NCBI RefSeq assembly: GCF_900491745.1
Contig: NZ_UETR01000009.1
Coordinates: 62,001 to 126,000 of the forward strand
Direction: 5' to 3'
DNA length: 64,000 nt
Source: Amarolinea aalborgensis
GTDB taxonomy: Bacteria > Chloroflexota > Anaerolineae > SSC4 > Amarolineaceae
Part shown: one piece after another, positions 18,653-27,106 of the stretch
How the letters are laid out: every line of letters starts with the position of its first letter
Numbering within the stretch: the stretch's first letter is position 1
Program-made: the position numbers and the translations under genes
Notes under the pieces: model-generated
Databases searched by the model: none
The model's input: only the letters and a program-made list of their open reading frames with translations
What the model was told of the DNA's origin: nothing

Positions 18653-18967
18653 ATGACGACCATAGACCTGCAAGTGGAAATGGCGGACATCAAGACACGA
18701 CTGGGAAGCCTCGAAACCGCTGTGCGCGAAATTGTCAGCGGGCGACGACCTTCATTCCAGGCGCCTGGCATACCATCGAGCAACAAGGAACTGCTGGCCT
18801 GGATGCGCATGTGGGGATTGGTCCGTGATCCAACACCCGAGGAGCTTGATTTGGCTGCGCAGTGGGACGAACTGCCCCAGGAGGAGCAGCAAGCTGTCCT
18901 CTGGGAGTTAGATCATCTGCCGCCTGGGCCACTGGCGAGCGACATCATCATCGAAAATCGGCGCTAA
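18653..18967 (+). CDS. Antitoxin-like protein of a VapBC-type pair
   Basis: 104 residues. The N-terminal third (VEMADIKTRLGSLETAVREI) is a predicted coiled coil. The remainder is acidic and helical and ends ASDIIIENRR. I do not recognise a DNA-binding fold, so the antitoxin call rests mainly on context. A PIN-domain gene follows with its ATG overlapping this stop (TAATG), and there is a strong AAGGGGGAA ribosome site and a dedicated promoter. Confidence 0.6.
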   Translation: MTTIDLQVEMADIKTRLGSLETAVREIVSGRRPSFQAPGIPSSNKELLAWMRMWGLVRDPTPEELDLAAQWDELPQEEQQAVLWELDHLPPGPLASDIIIENRR

Positions 18968-19488
18968 TGATGAGTATCTGCTATCTAGATGCCAGCGCGC
19001 TGGTCAAATACTACATTCTTGAGCCAGGTAGTACTTGGGTCAGAAGCTTGATTGATGTACGTGACCCTCGAGATGACTTTCCGCGCAATATCGTGTTCAT
19101 TTCTGATGCCAGTATTGCCGAGTGTGCAGCCGCCTTTGCCGTGCTGCACCGCGTCAACAGGATCACCCGACGGTCCCGCGACGGAGCATACCAGGCTTTT
19201 ATCAAGAATGTAGCCAACGGCTTGTATAACATGGCGCCTGTGACCACGGCCGACTTTCACAGAGCAGCGCATCTCTGCCAGACCAGACCTCTCAAAGCAT
19301 ACGATGCGGTCCAATTGGCCGTGGCCTTACGTCAAGGTCGGTCGTTGGCTGTTATCAGGCAGTCGCTGATGTTCATAAGCGGCGACAAGACGTTGTTAAC
19401 CGCTGCACAGGCTGAGGGCTTGGCCGTTGAAAATCCCTTCGACCACATTTCCCCTCAAGACACGCCAACAACCGCGTCGCTGCTATAG
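18967..19488 (+). CDS. PIN-domain ribonuclease (VapC-like toxin)
   Basis: 173 residues, somewhat longer than typical VapC. ICYLDASALVKYYILEPGS at the start carries the first Asp and is typical of the family. SDASIAECAAAFA supplies the Glu and LKAYDAVQLAVAL the later Asp. MFISGDKTLLTAAQAEGL near the end is the usual PIN C-terminal strand-helix. The start is the ATG at 18967 (or 18970) overlapping the antitoxin stop; an upstream open frame is not supported. It probably cleaves RNA and is neutralised by the preceding protein. Confidence 0.8.
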   Translation: MMSICYLDASALVKYYILEPGSTWVRSLIDVRDPRDDFPRNIVFISDASIAECAAAFAVLHRVNRITRRSRDGAYQAFIKNVANGLYNMAPVTTADFHRAAHLCQTRPLKAYDAVQLAVALRQGRSLAVIRQSLMFISGDKTLLTAAQAEGLAVENPFDHISPQDTPTTASLL

Positions 19489-19581
19489 ATGAATGTCCCT
19501 GGTTGCGCAAGGTGCTCCATGAGTTGACCTTCCCGCCGCCGGCCGTGCTGCAGCCATGACGCAAGGATCGTATCTAATCCA

Positions 19582-20187
19582 ATGAGCAACCCTGAACAAG
19601 ACCGCCTCTTATTCCAACGCATTCGCCGCGGCGACAAGGCCGCGTGCGGCGAGTGCGTTGACATCCACTCGCCGGCGATCTACCGCCTGGCCCTGCGCTT
19701 GACGCAGGATGAGGCGGAGGCCGAAGATGTGGTGCAAGAGACGTTCATGAATGCCTTCAAGGCCATTGATCGTTTCGAAGGCCGCTCAGAGTTAGGCACC
19801 TGGCTCTATCGCATCGCGTACAACGCGGCGCTGGGCCGCCTGCGCCGCCGCAAAGTGGACACGGTGCCGGTGGATGAGGCCGCGGCCGACAGCGAAGGTA
19901 CGCTGGTGCCGCAGCAGTTGTTCGATTGGTGCTGCCTGCCCGATCAGGATTTCAAGACCGGCGAGGCGCGTGCCGAGATGCAGGCGGCGATTGCCGAACT
20001 GCCGGAAAAGCTGCGCGCGGTCTTTGTGCTGCGCGAGATGGAGGGTCTCTCCACGCAGGAGACGGCTGACGCCCTGGGGTTGTCGGTCGAAAATGTCAAG
20101 ACCCGCCTGCACCGTGCGCGTCTGTGGCTGCGCGAACGTCTGTCTGGTTATTTCACGGAGCTTGTGTACGTACCCATCAAAGGTTGA
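19582..20187 (+). CDS. ECF-family RNA polymerase sigma factor
   Basis: 201 residues. Region 2 runs from about residue 25 to 90, with EAEDVVQETFMNAFKAIDRF and GTWLYRIAYNAAL (core binding and -10 recognition). An acidic linker follows, then region 4 (about 135-190) with AIAELPEKLRAVFVLREMEG and a helix-turn-helix LSTQETADALGLSVENVKTR. No region 1 or 3, as in ECF sigmas. The ribosome site is weak (AAGGAT about 13 bases from the ATG). A zinc-finger anti-sigma gene starts 7 bases after the stop, so its activity is probably held by that protein. The apparent operon continues into a rifampin-phosphotransferase-like gene. Confidence 0.9.
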   Translation: MSNPEQDRLLFQRIRRGDKAACGECVDIHSPAIYRLALRLTQDEAEAEDVVQETFMNAFKAIDRFEGRSELGTWLYRIAYNAALGRLRRRKVDTVPVDEAAADSEGTLVPQQLFDWCCLPDQDFKTGEARAEMQAAIAELPEKLRAVFVLREMEGLSTQETADALGLSVENVKTRLHRARLWLRERLSGYFTELVYVPIKG

Positions 20188-20194
20188 AGCTAAA

Positions 20195-20431
20195 ATGACG
20201 CCTATGACCTGCCAGGATGTGCTCGCCAGCCTATCCGATTATCTCGACGGCGAGACTCTGCCCAAACAACGTGTCGCGATCGAGCAGCACTTATCCGCGT
20301 GCGCGGCGTGCTTCGCCGTGGCCGACACCCTGCGCAAGACCGTGTCCCTCTATCACGAACTTCCCGCACCCGATTTGAGTCACGCGGCCCGTGCGCGCCT
20401 CTACCGCGCGCTTAATCTGGCGGACGTATGA
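20195..20431 (+). CDS. Zinc-finger anti-sigma factor (zf-HC2)
   Basis: 78 residues. The motif IEQHLSACAACF gives the His-x3-Cys-x2-Cys zinc site typical of ZAS anti-sigma domains, preceded by CQDVLASLSDYLDGE. There is no membrane segment, so it would be a soluble sensor or simple repressor of the ECF sigma encoded just upstream. The start could be the ATG at 20195 or 20204. The stop overlaps the ATG of the next gene (ATGA). Confidence 0.82.
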   Translation: MTPMTCQDVLASLSDYLDGETLPKQRVAIEQHLSACAACFAVADTLRKTVSLYHELPAPDLSHAARARLYRALNLADV

Positions 20432-23169
20432 CCAGCCTTTCACAACCGACCTGGATTTTGCCCCTGGCTTCGGATCAAGCCGCGCTGGCGCTCGTCGGGG
20501 GCAAGGGCGCCAACCTGGCGCGGCTGGCGCGCGCGGGCTTGCCGGTGCCGGACGGCTTCCTCATCGCCACGCCAGCCTACATGGCATTTCTCACGGCCAA
20601 TGAGCTGACGGCGCGCATCGTGGACGCCCTGCCGGCGGGAGCGCCCGATTCCCCAGACCAGGCCGAGAGGGCTTCGACGCTGATCCGGGGTCTCTTCGAT
20701 CAGGGGCGCATCCCGCTCGACCTGGCCGCACAGATCCTGGCCGCGTATGCCAACCTGGGCCGGCCGGCGGTCGCCGTGCGCTCCTCGGCCACGGCCGAAG
20801 ACCTGCCGGAGATGTCCTTCGCCGGTCAGCAGGATACCTACCTGAACGTGGTCGGCGACGAAGCCCTGCTGGCCGCGGTGGTTGACTGCTGGAGCAGCCT
20901 GTGGACGGCGCGGGCCATCAACTACCGCGCGCGCAATCGGGTGCCGCACAGCGGGGCCGCGCTGGCGGTCGTCGTGCAGAAGATGGTCGAGAGCCAGGCC
21001 TCAGGCGTGCTCTTCACGGCCAATCCGCTCACCGGCCTGCGCACGGAAACGGTGATTGATGCGACCGTGGGATTGGGTGAAGCGTTGGTGGCGGGCCAGG
21101 TGGAGCCTGACCATTACGTCGTGGACACGCGCAGCGGCCAGATCACTGGGCGGACGCTTGGCGCCAAAGCAATGAGCATCCGCGGCCGGCCTGGCGGCGG
21201 CACCGTCGCGGTGCAGGAAGACCAGGCCGCGGCTCAGGCTTTGCCCGATGCGCAAATCCAGGCGTTGGCCGCGCTGGGCCGCCGCGTCGCTGAACTGTAC
21301 CACACGCCGCAAGACATCGAGTGGGCCTGGGCCAACGACACGCTCTACCTGCTGCAGGCCCGGCCGATCACCTCGCTCTTCCCCGTGCCAGACGACCTGG
21401 CGCCGGCGCCCTTGATGGTCATGTTCTCCTTTGGCGCCGTGCAAGGCATGCTGGATCCGGTGACGCCGCTGGGCCGAGACATCCTGCGCGAGGTCATGGT
21501 CGCCGTCGGGCAGCTCTTCGGCATACCCGCCAGCCGTGGTCCGCAGCGGGTGCTTTTCACGGCCGGTGAACGACTGTGGGCCAATTTCACACCCGTCCTG
21601 CGTAATCCGATCGGCCGCCGGATTGCGCGAGGCGCCATGGGATTCCTGGATCCGGCCGCGGGCGAGGCCATCACCGCAATCTGGCAGGAGCCGGCTCTGC
21701 AGCCGGGGCGGCGACGGATCAGCCCGCATGCAGCCGCGCAGGTGGCCCGCTTTCTCATCCCGGTCGTGGGTAACGTTCTGCTCAATTTGCTTTCCCCAGG
21801 CCGGCGGCGCCGCGCGATCATCGCCCATGGCGAGCGCGTTCTGGTCGCCGTACAGGCGCGCAGCGCTGCCATCCAGGGCGATCCACGCGCCAGGCTGGCT
21901 CAACTGGCGCGGCTCGTCCCGCAGAGCCTGGAAGAGTATGTGCCCCGCACCTTCCGCGTGTTTATTTCCGGGGTTGCCAGCGGCATGGCCTCGTACAACA
22001 TGCTGCGGGTCTTGTCGAAGCGCGTGGCTGCGGCCTCCGCCAACGGGTCGGGCGATTGGGGCGAGCGCATCCTTCAAGTCACCCGGGGCCTGCCGTACAA
22101 TCCCACGACGGAGATGGACCTGGCGCTGTGGCAGGTTGCGCAGACGATCCAGGCCGATGCGTCCGCGCGCCGGGCCTTTCAAGCTCAGCCCCCGGCCGAG
22201 CTGGCCGCGCGCTATCGCGCCGGCGCACTGCCGGACGCGGCGCAGCGAGCCTTTGAACCATTCATGGCGCGCTACGGCGCGCGCGGCCTGGCCGAGATTG
22301 ACCTGGGCCGGCCGCGCTGGTCCGAAGAGCCGGCGCACCTGATGGAGGTCGTGGCCGGCTATTTGCAAATCACGGACCGGCATCAAGCCCCGGACGCGGT
22401 CTTTGCACGAGGCGCGGCCGCCGCCCAGGCCATCATAAACCAAATGGCGGCCGCGGCGCAGCAAGGCCCGCACGGCTGGCTCAAGGCGCGGCTGATACGC
22501 CTGGCCGCGGGCCGCACGCGCATGCTGATGGCGCTGCGCGAAAGCCCCAAGTTTTTCGTGGTTCGCCTGTTGGGCATCTTCCGCCAGGATCTGCTCACGA
22601 TCGGCCAGGAATTGGCCGCGGCCGGCGAACTGGCCCAGCCAGATGACCTGGTCTACCTCTCGCTTTCTGAGCTGGCCGCCTTTGCCGACGGCAAGCCCGC
22701 GGATTGGGCGGCCTTGATCAGCCAACGGCGCGCCGCCTTCCAGCGCGAGCAGATGCGCCGGCAGATTCCACGCCTGCTGCTGAGCGATGGCCGCGCGTTC
22801 TACGCCGGGGTGACCAGCCGGGGAGAAGGCGCCGGCGCGCTGACCGGCAGCCCGGTGTCGCCGGGCAGCGTCGAAGGCCGGGTGCGGGTGGTGCTCGACC
22901 CGCGCTCCGCCGGCCTGCTGCCGGGCGAGATCCTGGTTTGCCGTGGCACCGACCCCTCCTGGACGCCGCTCTTCCTGACCGCAGCCGGCCTGATCATGGA
23001 AGTGGGCGGTATGATGACCCATGGCGCGGTCGTTGCCCGTGAATACGGCATTCCGGCCGTCGTGGGCGTAGATCGGGCGACCGAACGCCTGGCGACCGGC
23101 CAGCGCATCGCGCTGAACGGCTCCAACGGCGAGATCAGGCTGCTGGATGAGGCCGCACAGCCTGCCTGA
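20428..23169 (+). CDS. Rifampin phosphotransferase-like / PEP synthase-related dikinase
   Basis: 913 residues. The N-terminal ATP-grasp domain (about 1-320) shows VGGKGANLARLARAGLPVPDG, AVRSSATAEDLPEMSFAGQQ and FTANPLTGLRTE. A long, family-specific middle region (about 330-790) follows. The C-terminal phosphohistidine domain has GGMMTHGAVVAREYGIP, with the swivelling His near residue 865. The TIM-barrel PEP/pyruvate domain of true PEP synthase and PPDK is absent, so the layout matches rifampin phosphotransferase (Rph) and relatives, which phosphorylate a small molecule with ATP. The actual substrate is unknown. It overlaps the anti-sigma gene and is probably expressed under that sigma factor. 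Confidence 0.78.
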   Translation: MTSLSQPTWILPLASDQAALALVGGKGANLARLARAGLPVPDGFLIATPAYMAFLTANELTARIVDALPAGAPDSPDQAERASTLIRGLFDQGRIPLDLAAQILAAYANLGRPAVAVRSSATAEDLPEMSFAGQQDTYLNVVGDEALLAAVVDCWSSLWTARAINYRARNRVPHSGAALAVVVQKMVESQASGVLFTANPLTGLRTETVIDATVGLGEALVAGQVEPDHYVVDTRSGQITGRTLGAKAMSIRGRPGGGTVAVQEDQAAAQALPDAQIQALAALGRRVAELYHTPQDIEWAWANDTLYLLQARPITSLFPVPDDLAPAPLMVMFSFGAVQGMLDPVTPLGRDILREVMVAVGQLFGIPASRGPQRVLFTAGERLWANFTPVLRNPIGRRIARGAMGFLDPAAGEAITAIWQEPALQPGRRRISPHAAAQVARFLIPVVGNVLLNLLSPGRRRRAIIAHGERVLVAVQARSAAIQGDPRARLAQLARLVPQSLEEYVPRTFRVFISGVASGMASYNMLRVLSKRVAAASANGSGDWGERILQVTRGLPYNPTTEMDLALWQVAQTIQADASARRAFQAQPPAELAARYRAGALPDAAQRAFEPFMARYGARGLAEIDLGRPRWSEEPAHLMEVVAGYLQITDRHQAPDAVFARGAAAAQAIINQMAAAAQQGPHGWLKARLIRLAAGRTRMLMALRESPKFFVVRLLGIFRQDLLTIGQELAAAGELAQPDDLVYLSLSELAAFADGKPADWAALISQRRAAFQREQMRRQIPRLLLSDGRAFYAGVTSRGEGAGALTGSPVSPGSVEGRVRVVLDPRSAGLLPGEILVCRGTDPSWTPLFLTAAGLIMEVGGMMTHGAVVAREYGIPAVVGVDRATERLATGQRIALNGSNGEIRLLDEAAQPA

Positions 23170-23193
23170 TCGAGTCGCGTGATTGTCACCTGC

Positions 23194-23236
23194 TTGACAA
23201 CTGCGGATTGATCGGCTATTATGCATTGTAAATGCA
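23194..23236 (+). promoter_or_regulatory. Consensus promoter overlapped by a palindrome
   Basis: TTGACA (23194-23199), 17-base spacer, TATTAT (23217-23222). A perfect hyphenated palindrome, TGCATTGTAAATGCA (23222-23236), abuts the -10 box and covers the expected transcription start, as an operator would. It drives the ATPase gene at 23267. Confidence 0.7.
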
Positions 23237-23266
23237 GATTAGACGAAAAAGCTCGGGAGGTGTTGC

Positions 23267-24490
23267 ATGTATGCGCCGCGGACACTCGAACCGACCGTGA
23301 CCGGGGCCGCGCAACAGTTCCCGGTTGTGCTGCTCACGGGCGCCAGACAGGTCGGCAAGACCACCCTTCTCAGGCGCCTCAGTCAAGGGGAGCGCACCTA
23401 CGTGACCCTGGACGATCCGCTGGTCCTAAACCTGGCCAAGACGGACCCGGCGCTGTTTCTGCAGCGCTTCCCACCGCCTGTACTCATTGACGAAATCCAG
23501 TACGCGCCGGAGCTGCTGCCCTACATTAAAATGGCCGCCGATCGCACCAGCCAGCCCGGGCTGTTCTGGCTCACCGGATCGCAGCAGTTCCACTTAATGC
23601 AAGGGGTATCTGAGTCGCTGGCGGGTCGCGTGGCCGTGCTGCACCTGTTGGGACTTTCTCGACCGGAGCTGCTGGGACAGGGCCTGGATGCACCGCCATT
23701 CTGGCCGACGCCCGTAGAAATCGCTCGCCGGAGCACACAGCGCAGCAAACTCACCCTGAAAGAACTGTACTGGCTGATCTGGCGCGGGGCGCTGCCAGCG
23801 ATTGCCCTCAACACGGCGGTGGAGCGCAATCTGTTCTACAGTTCCTACGTGCAGACCTACTTGCAGCGCGATGTGCGCGACCTGGCGCGGGTGGGTGATG
23901 AGCTGGCGTTTCTGCGCTTTCTGCGCGCCACGGCCGCGCGCACCGGGGGCCTCTTGAACCTCGCGGACCTGGCGCGCGATGCGGACGTAGCCCCGAACAC
24001 GGCCAAGCACTGGCTATCCATCTTGCAGGCGGCCGAGATTGTCTATCTCCTGGAGCCGTACCATACCAACCTGACCCAGCGCCTGGTCAAGACGCCCAAG
24101 CTCTACTTCCTCGATACAGGCCTGGCCGCCTATCTGACCGAATGGGCCAGCCCGGAGACGTTGGAGGCCGGCGCCATGTCCGGCCCGATCCTGGAGACCT
24201 GGATCGTGGCTGAGCTGCTCAAGAGCTATTGGCACAACGGTCGCCGGCCGCCGTTCTACTACTACCGCGACAAGGACCAACGCGAGATTGATCTGCTGTT
24301 GGTGCAGGACGGGATCATCTATCCGCTGGAGATCAAGAAGACCGCGTCGCCGAGCCGGGAGGATGTCCGGGGCTTTGGGACATTGGAGCGGCTGGGGTTG
24401 CCCATTGGGCCGGGCGGTGTGATCTGCTTGGCAGAGCAGTCGTTGCCGCTCACGGCGTCAACCCAATCTATTCCTGCCTGGGTCATCTGA
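23267..24490 (+). CDS. AAA_14/DUF4143 ATPase with nuclease-like C-terminus
   Basis: 407 residues. Walker A GARQVGKTT at residues 25-33, Walker B VLIDEIQYAP near 75 and sensor WLTGSQQFHLM near 105. The DUF4143 region starts near 180 with a winged-helix DLARDADVAPNTAKHWLSIL. A C-terminal YYYRDKDQREIDLLLV followed by PLEIKKT resembles the D-ExK core of the PD-(D/E)xK fold. Proteins of this type are widespread in bacteria and archaea and their role is poorly defined. A strong GGGAGGTG ribosome site fixes the ATG at 23267. It appears monocistronic. Confidence 0.85.
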   Translation: MYAPRTLEPTVTGAAQQFPVVLLTGARQVGKTTLLRRLSQGERTYVTLDDPLVLNLAKTDPALFLQRFPPPVLIDEIQYAPELLPYIKMAADRTSQPGLFWLTGSQQFHLMQGVSESLAGRVAVLHLLGLSRPELLGQGLDAPPFWPTPVEIARRSTQRSKLTLKELYWLIWRGALPAIALNTAVERNLFYSSYVQTYLQRDVRDLARVGDELAFLRFLRATAARTGGLLNLADLARDADVAPNTAKHWLSILQAAEIVYLLEPYHTNLTQRLVKTPKLYFLDTGLAAYLTEWASPETLEAGAMSGPILETWIVAELLKSYWHNGRRPPFYYYRDKDQREIDLLLVQDGIIYPLEIKKTASPSREDVRGFGTLERLGLPIGPGGVICLAEQSLPLTASTQSIPAWVI

Positions 24491-24830
24491 ACGCGGCGCG
24501 TAAGCAAGCCTGCGCCGATGGCCAGGCGGCATGATGGCGGAGCCGCCCGAAATCGCCAGCTCCAGGGTTCAATCGCGGGAACAGCCGTTTCTACGACATC
24601 ATCGCGCACCGACTGGTTGTGGTGGAAGTGATCGAGCAAGCGTTGTGGTGAAAAAAAACCAAGCGGTCTCACCCTGGGCCTCGATTTCAGTCTCACCCGG
24701 CGCATCTCAGCGCCAGCCAGGTCCACTCTCCGAGTGGCCAGAGTCACCAGGCTTTACGAAACTGCTCTGGTTCCTATGTTATCCCATGTCAACCCGTCCG
24801 CCAATATGAAAACATCAACAAATCCGGCAT
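24491..24830. other. Intergenic stretch without a supported gene
   Basis: 340 bases between the DUF4143 ATPase and the helicase remnant. A short frame near 24590-24650 (ending VVVEVIEQALW) may be the tail of a lost gene. Nothing else is convincing. Confidence 0.5.
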
Positions 24831-25030
24831 GACGTGCATGACAAAAACGCTCTTCCCTACCAACTCGAAGCGGTTTATGACATCATGCTGCCGCAGCCAA
24901 CCATTCGGCACCTCTTGGCCCCGATGCTGGCACTGGCAAGACCATCATGTGCGGGCTGCTCGACAAAGAGATCCGGTCGCGTGAGCCAAATCTGCGCACG
25001 CTCATTGTCACCCCGGCGCTCAGCGATTGA
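24831..25030 (+). pseudogene. Remnant of the N-terminal part of an SNF2/DEAD-type helicase
   Basis: One frame reads ALPYQLEAVYDIMLPQPTI RHLLAP. After a one-base loss near 24921 the next frame reads DAGTGKTIMCGLLDKEIR and LRTLIVTPALSD, then TGA. Together these match the Q motif, Walker A (GTGKT) and motif Ia region that open large SNF2-like helicases of defence loci. The stop falls where a Trp is usual after the Asp. Everything downstream of motif Ia is missing, so this is a decayed, truncated gene immediately upstream of the methyltransferase operon. Confidence 0.8.
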
Positions 25031-25392
25031 CTGCCGGTACAGGCAAAAGTGATTGATGTTACCGCCGGTTGGCTTGAAGCGACACGCCGGCGACTGGCAG
25101 GGATCGACCTGTGGCAGGCTGTTAACGCCGCAGATCATGCGCCCGATGATCCAGGGCTTGACCAAGACTCTTCCGCGCCTGTGCGATCTTTGCCTGGGGG
25201 GGCAGCAGGTGGAACCAGGCGGCAGCGTGATATCACATGCTTGCTGTTTTCGCAATTAGGCCGTAAAATTAGGCAAGTGCAAAGTCGTGTGGAAGATATG
25301 CAAAGCATGTTGACGCTGGGCCATTGCACATCGTTTCTGTTCGCGATGGTACACGCATCATGCAACGCTAACCAGCAATCGGCGTGAAACCG
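25031..25392. other. Leader region upstream of the methyltransferase operon
   Basis: 362 bases. A weak open frame exists (25049-25387) with no recognisable domain. TTGACG at 25310 could be a -35 box but has no good -10 partner, so I cannot place the operon promoter. Confidence 0.4.
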
Positions 25393-26430
25393 ATGAATAC
25401 ACAGCAGTCACCTATACGAATACGGGCAATCGACCTTTTCTGCGGCGCGGGCGGCAGCAGTTATGGCGCGCGCCAAGCTGGCGTCGAGATTGTGGCGGCC
25501 TTCGATATCTGGCGGCCGGCGGTTGACACCTTCAACCGCAACTTCGGTGCAGGCGTAGCGCGCCAGGCAGACATCTTCGATCTGGACGTTGAGGCGCTGC
25601 ACGCCGAATTGGGCAAGATCGACCTGATACTGGCCTCGCCCGAATGCACCAATCACTCCAAAGCAAAGGGCAAGGGCATTCGCTGTGAACGAAGTAGAGA
25701 AACAGCTTTGGAAGTTGTGCGTTTTGCTGAGACTTTCAAGCCAAGATGGGTTGTGATTGAAAATGTTGTAGAGATGCAAGACTGGCATCGCCACGACGAG
25801 TTGAAGCAGAGACTTGAAGAGCTTGACTACAATATCACGGAACCAGAGCTTGATGCTGAGGCCTTTGGTGTTGCCCAGTCCCGTAAACGGCTGTTCATGC
25901 TTTGCGTACATGCTGACACTCCTCCAGTTCTAGCAGATGTCAAGTCAGACGCAAAAACAGCAAGGGATATTGTTTCGAAAAATACGTACAAGCTGAATCA
26001 GCTAAGAATACCGAGGAGAGCAGGGGCTACACTGGCAAAAGCCGACTACGCTATTGCGCAGATGCAAAGTGAGGGTAAACCTCCGGAGCCATTCCTGATT
26101 GTCTACTACGGGTCTGCAAAGAATGGTGGCAATGGTGGCTGGCAGTCCCTTGACAGGCCCTTGCGAACAATTACAACCCTGGATCGATTTGGATATGTTG
26201 TACCAGGACCATCTCGTGAACAAGACAGGATGCGAATGCTGCAACCGGAAGAACTCAAGCTGGCTATGGGATATGGTGACGACTTCGTATTTGCTGAGGG
26301 CCTGCCTCGACGAGACAAGATCAAGTTGATGGGCAACGGTGTTTGCCCACCTGTCATGAAAGCCATTGTTGAAAGTCTCACTCGTTCGTGGCAAGGAGAC
26401 AGTAAGGAAAGCTTACAAATTGATCGTTGA
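25393..26430 (+). CDS. C5-cytosine DNA methyltransferase
   Basis: 345 residues. Motif I AIDLFCGAGGSS near residues 13-24, catalytic motif IV ASPECTNHS with Cys near 85 (Pro-Glu-Cys rather than Pro-Cys-Gln), motif VI VVIENVVEM, motif VIII AQSRKRLFML near 170, and motifs IX-X ending MGNGVCPPVMKAI near 320. The variable target-recognition region between VIII and IX is short. It would place 5-methylcytosine in a specific site. The start is the ATG at 25393 or the GTG at 25384; neither has a good ribosome site. Base composition changes from GC-rich to clearly less GC-rich at about 25690, inside the gene. It is the first gene of the six-gene operon. Confidence 0.9.
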   Translation: MNTQQSPIRIRAIDLFCGAGGSSYGARQAGVEIVAAFDIWRPAVDTFNRNFGAGVARQADIFDLDVEALHAELGKIDLILASPECTNHSKAKGKGIRCERSRETALEVVRFAETFKPRWVVIENVVEMQDWHRHDELKQRLEELDYNITEPELDAEAFGVAQSRKRLFMLCVHADTPPVLADVKSDAKTARDIVSKNTYKLNQLRIPRRAGATLAKADYAIAQMQSEGKPPEPFLIVYYGSAKNGGNGGWQSLDRPLRTITTLDRFGYVVPGPSREQDRMRMLQPEELKLAMGYGDDFVFAEGLPRRDKIKLMGNGVCPPVMKAIVESLTRSWQGDSKESLQIDR

Positions 26431-27106
26431 TGCCAACGGACATACACTAGATAGTGTGAGATTGGGAGAGTTGCTACTCCTATGGGGCCAAGATAACTTC
26501 CGTGCATTTCCCTGGCGGACAACTGTTGACCCGTACAGGATTCTTATGTCTGAAGTAATGCTCCACCGAACTCAGGCAATCCAGGTTGTTCGAGTGTATC
26601 AATCTTTTTTGATGACGTATCCGAATATTGCGGTACTGGCTAAGGCATCTCTGCAAGAACTGCAAGATGCTCTGTTTTCACTTGGACTCCGGTGGCGGGT
26701 TGACCTGATACATCGGATGGCAGGCGAGATCATGAGCAAATGGGATGGTCAGATTCCGGTTGAACGCGCTGACCTTTTGTCCCTACCTGGAGTCAGTGGG
26801 TATATTGCTGGTGCAGTGCGCTGCTTTTCATGGAACCTGCCTGAACCTTTGGCCGACACAAACACGATCAGGATCACAGGAAGGCTATTTGGATTGGAGT
26901 CAAAAGATTCCTCGCGTCGGAGCAGCCGCTTCCGAACCCTGTTGAATTCACTTATTTATGTTGGCGAGCCGCGCAGATATAACTATGCGCTGCTTGATTT
27001 GGCTGACGGTGTTTGCATGAAGAAGCGTCCACCCACATGTCATCTTTGCCCACTGCAAAGTCTTTGCTCGACAGGAACCTCCCGAGTTTCTGAGGAACCA
27101 TCATGA
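26420..27106 (+). CDS. HhH-GPD DNA glycosylase (MIG/MutY-like, possible G:T mismatch enzyme)
   Basis: About 228 residues. The core contains FRAFPWRTTVDPYRILMSEV, a helix-hairpin-helix LLSLPGVSGYIAGAVRCFSW and the catalytic-Asp segment PLADTNTIRI. It ends with a four-cysteine iron-sulfur cluster, C-x7-C-x2-C-x5-C. The position of the EndoIII lyase Lys is occupied by Tyr (GYIAG), as in MIG-type thymine glycosylases. Enzymes of this kind repair T from deaminated 5-methylcytosine and are sometimes encoded beside C5 methyltransferases, as here. The start is uncertain: TTG at 26420, with AAGGAAAG 8 bases upstream, or ATG at 26366 overlapping the methyltransferase further. It overlaps the next gene by four bases. 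Confidence 0.78.
   Translation: MIVDANGHTLDSVRLGELLLLWGQDNFRAFPWRTTVDPYRILMSEVMLHRTQAIQVVRVYQSFLMTYPNIAVLAKASLQELQDALFSLGLRWRVDLIHRMAGEIMSKWDGQIPVERADLLSLPGVSGYIAGAVRCFSWNLPEPLADTNTIRITGRLFGLESKDSSRRSSRFRTLLNSLIYVGEPRRYNYALLDLADGVCMKKRPPTCHLCPLQSLCSTGTSRVSEEPS

Noticed and set aside
20428..23169. True PEP synthase or pyruvate phosphate dikinase
   Set aside because: The C-terminal PEP/pyruvate TIM barrel is missing; the His domain is at the C-terminus as in Rph.
21001..23226. 741-residue open frame antisense to the Rph-like gene
   Set aside because: GC-driven shadow; the plus-strand gene has clear motifs.
25310..25340. Promoter of the six-gene operon at TTGACG 25310
   Set aside because: No acceptable -10 box at 16-18 bases.
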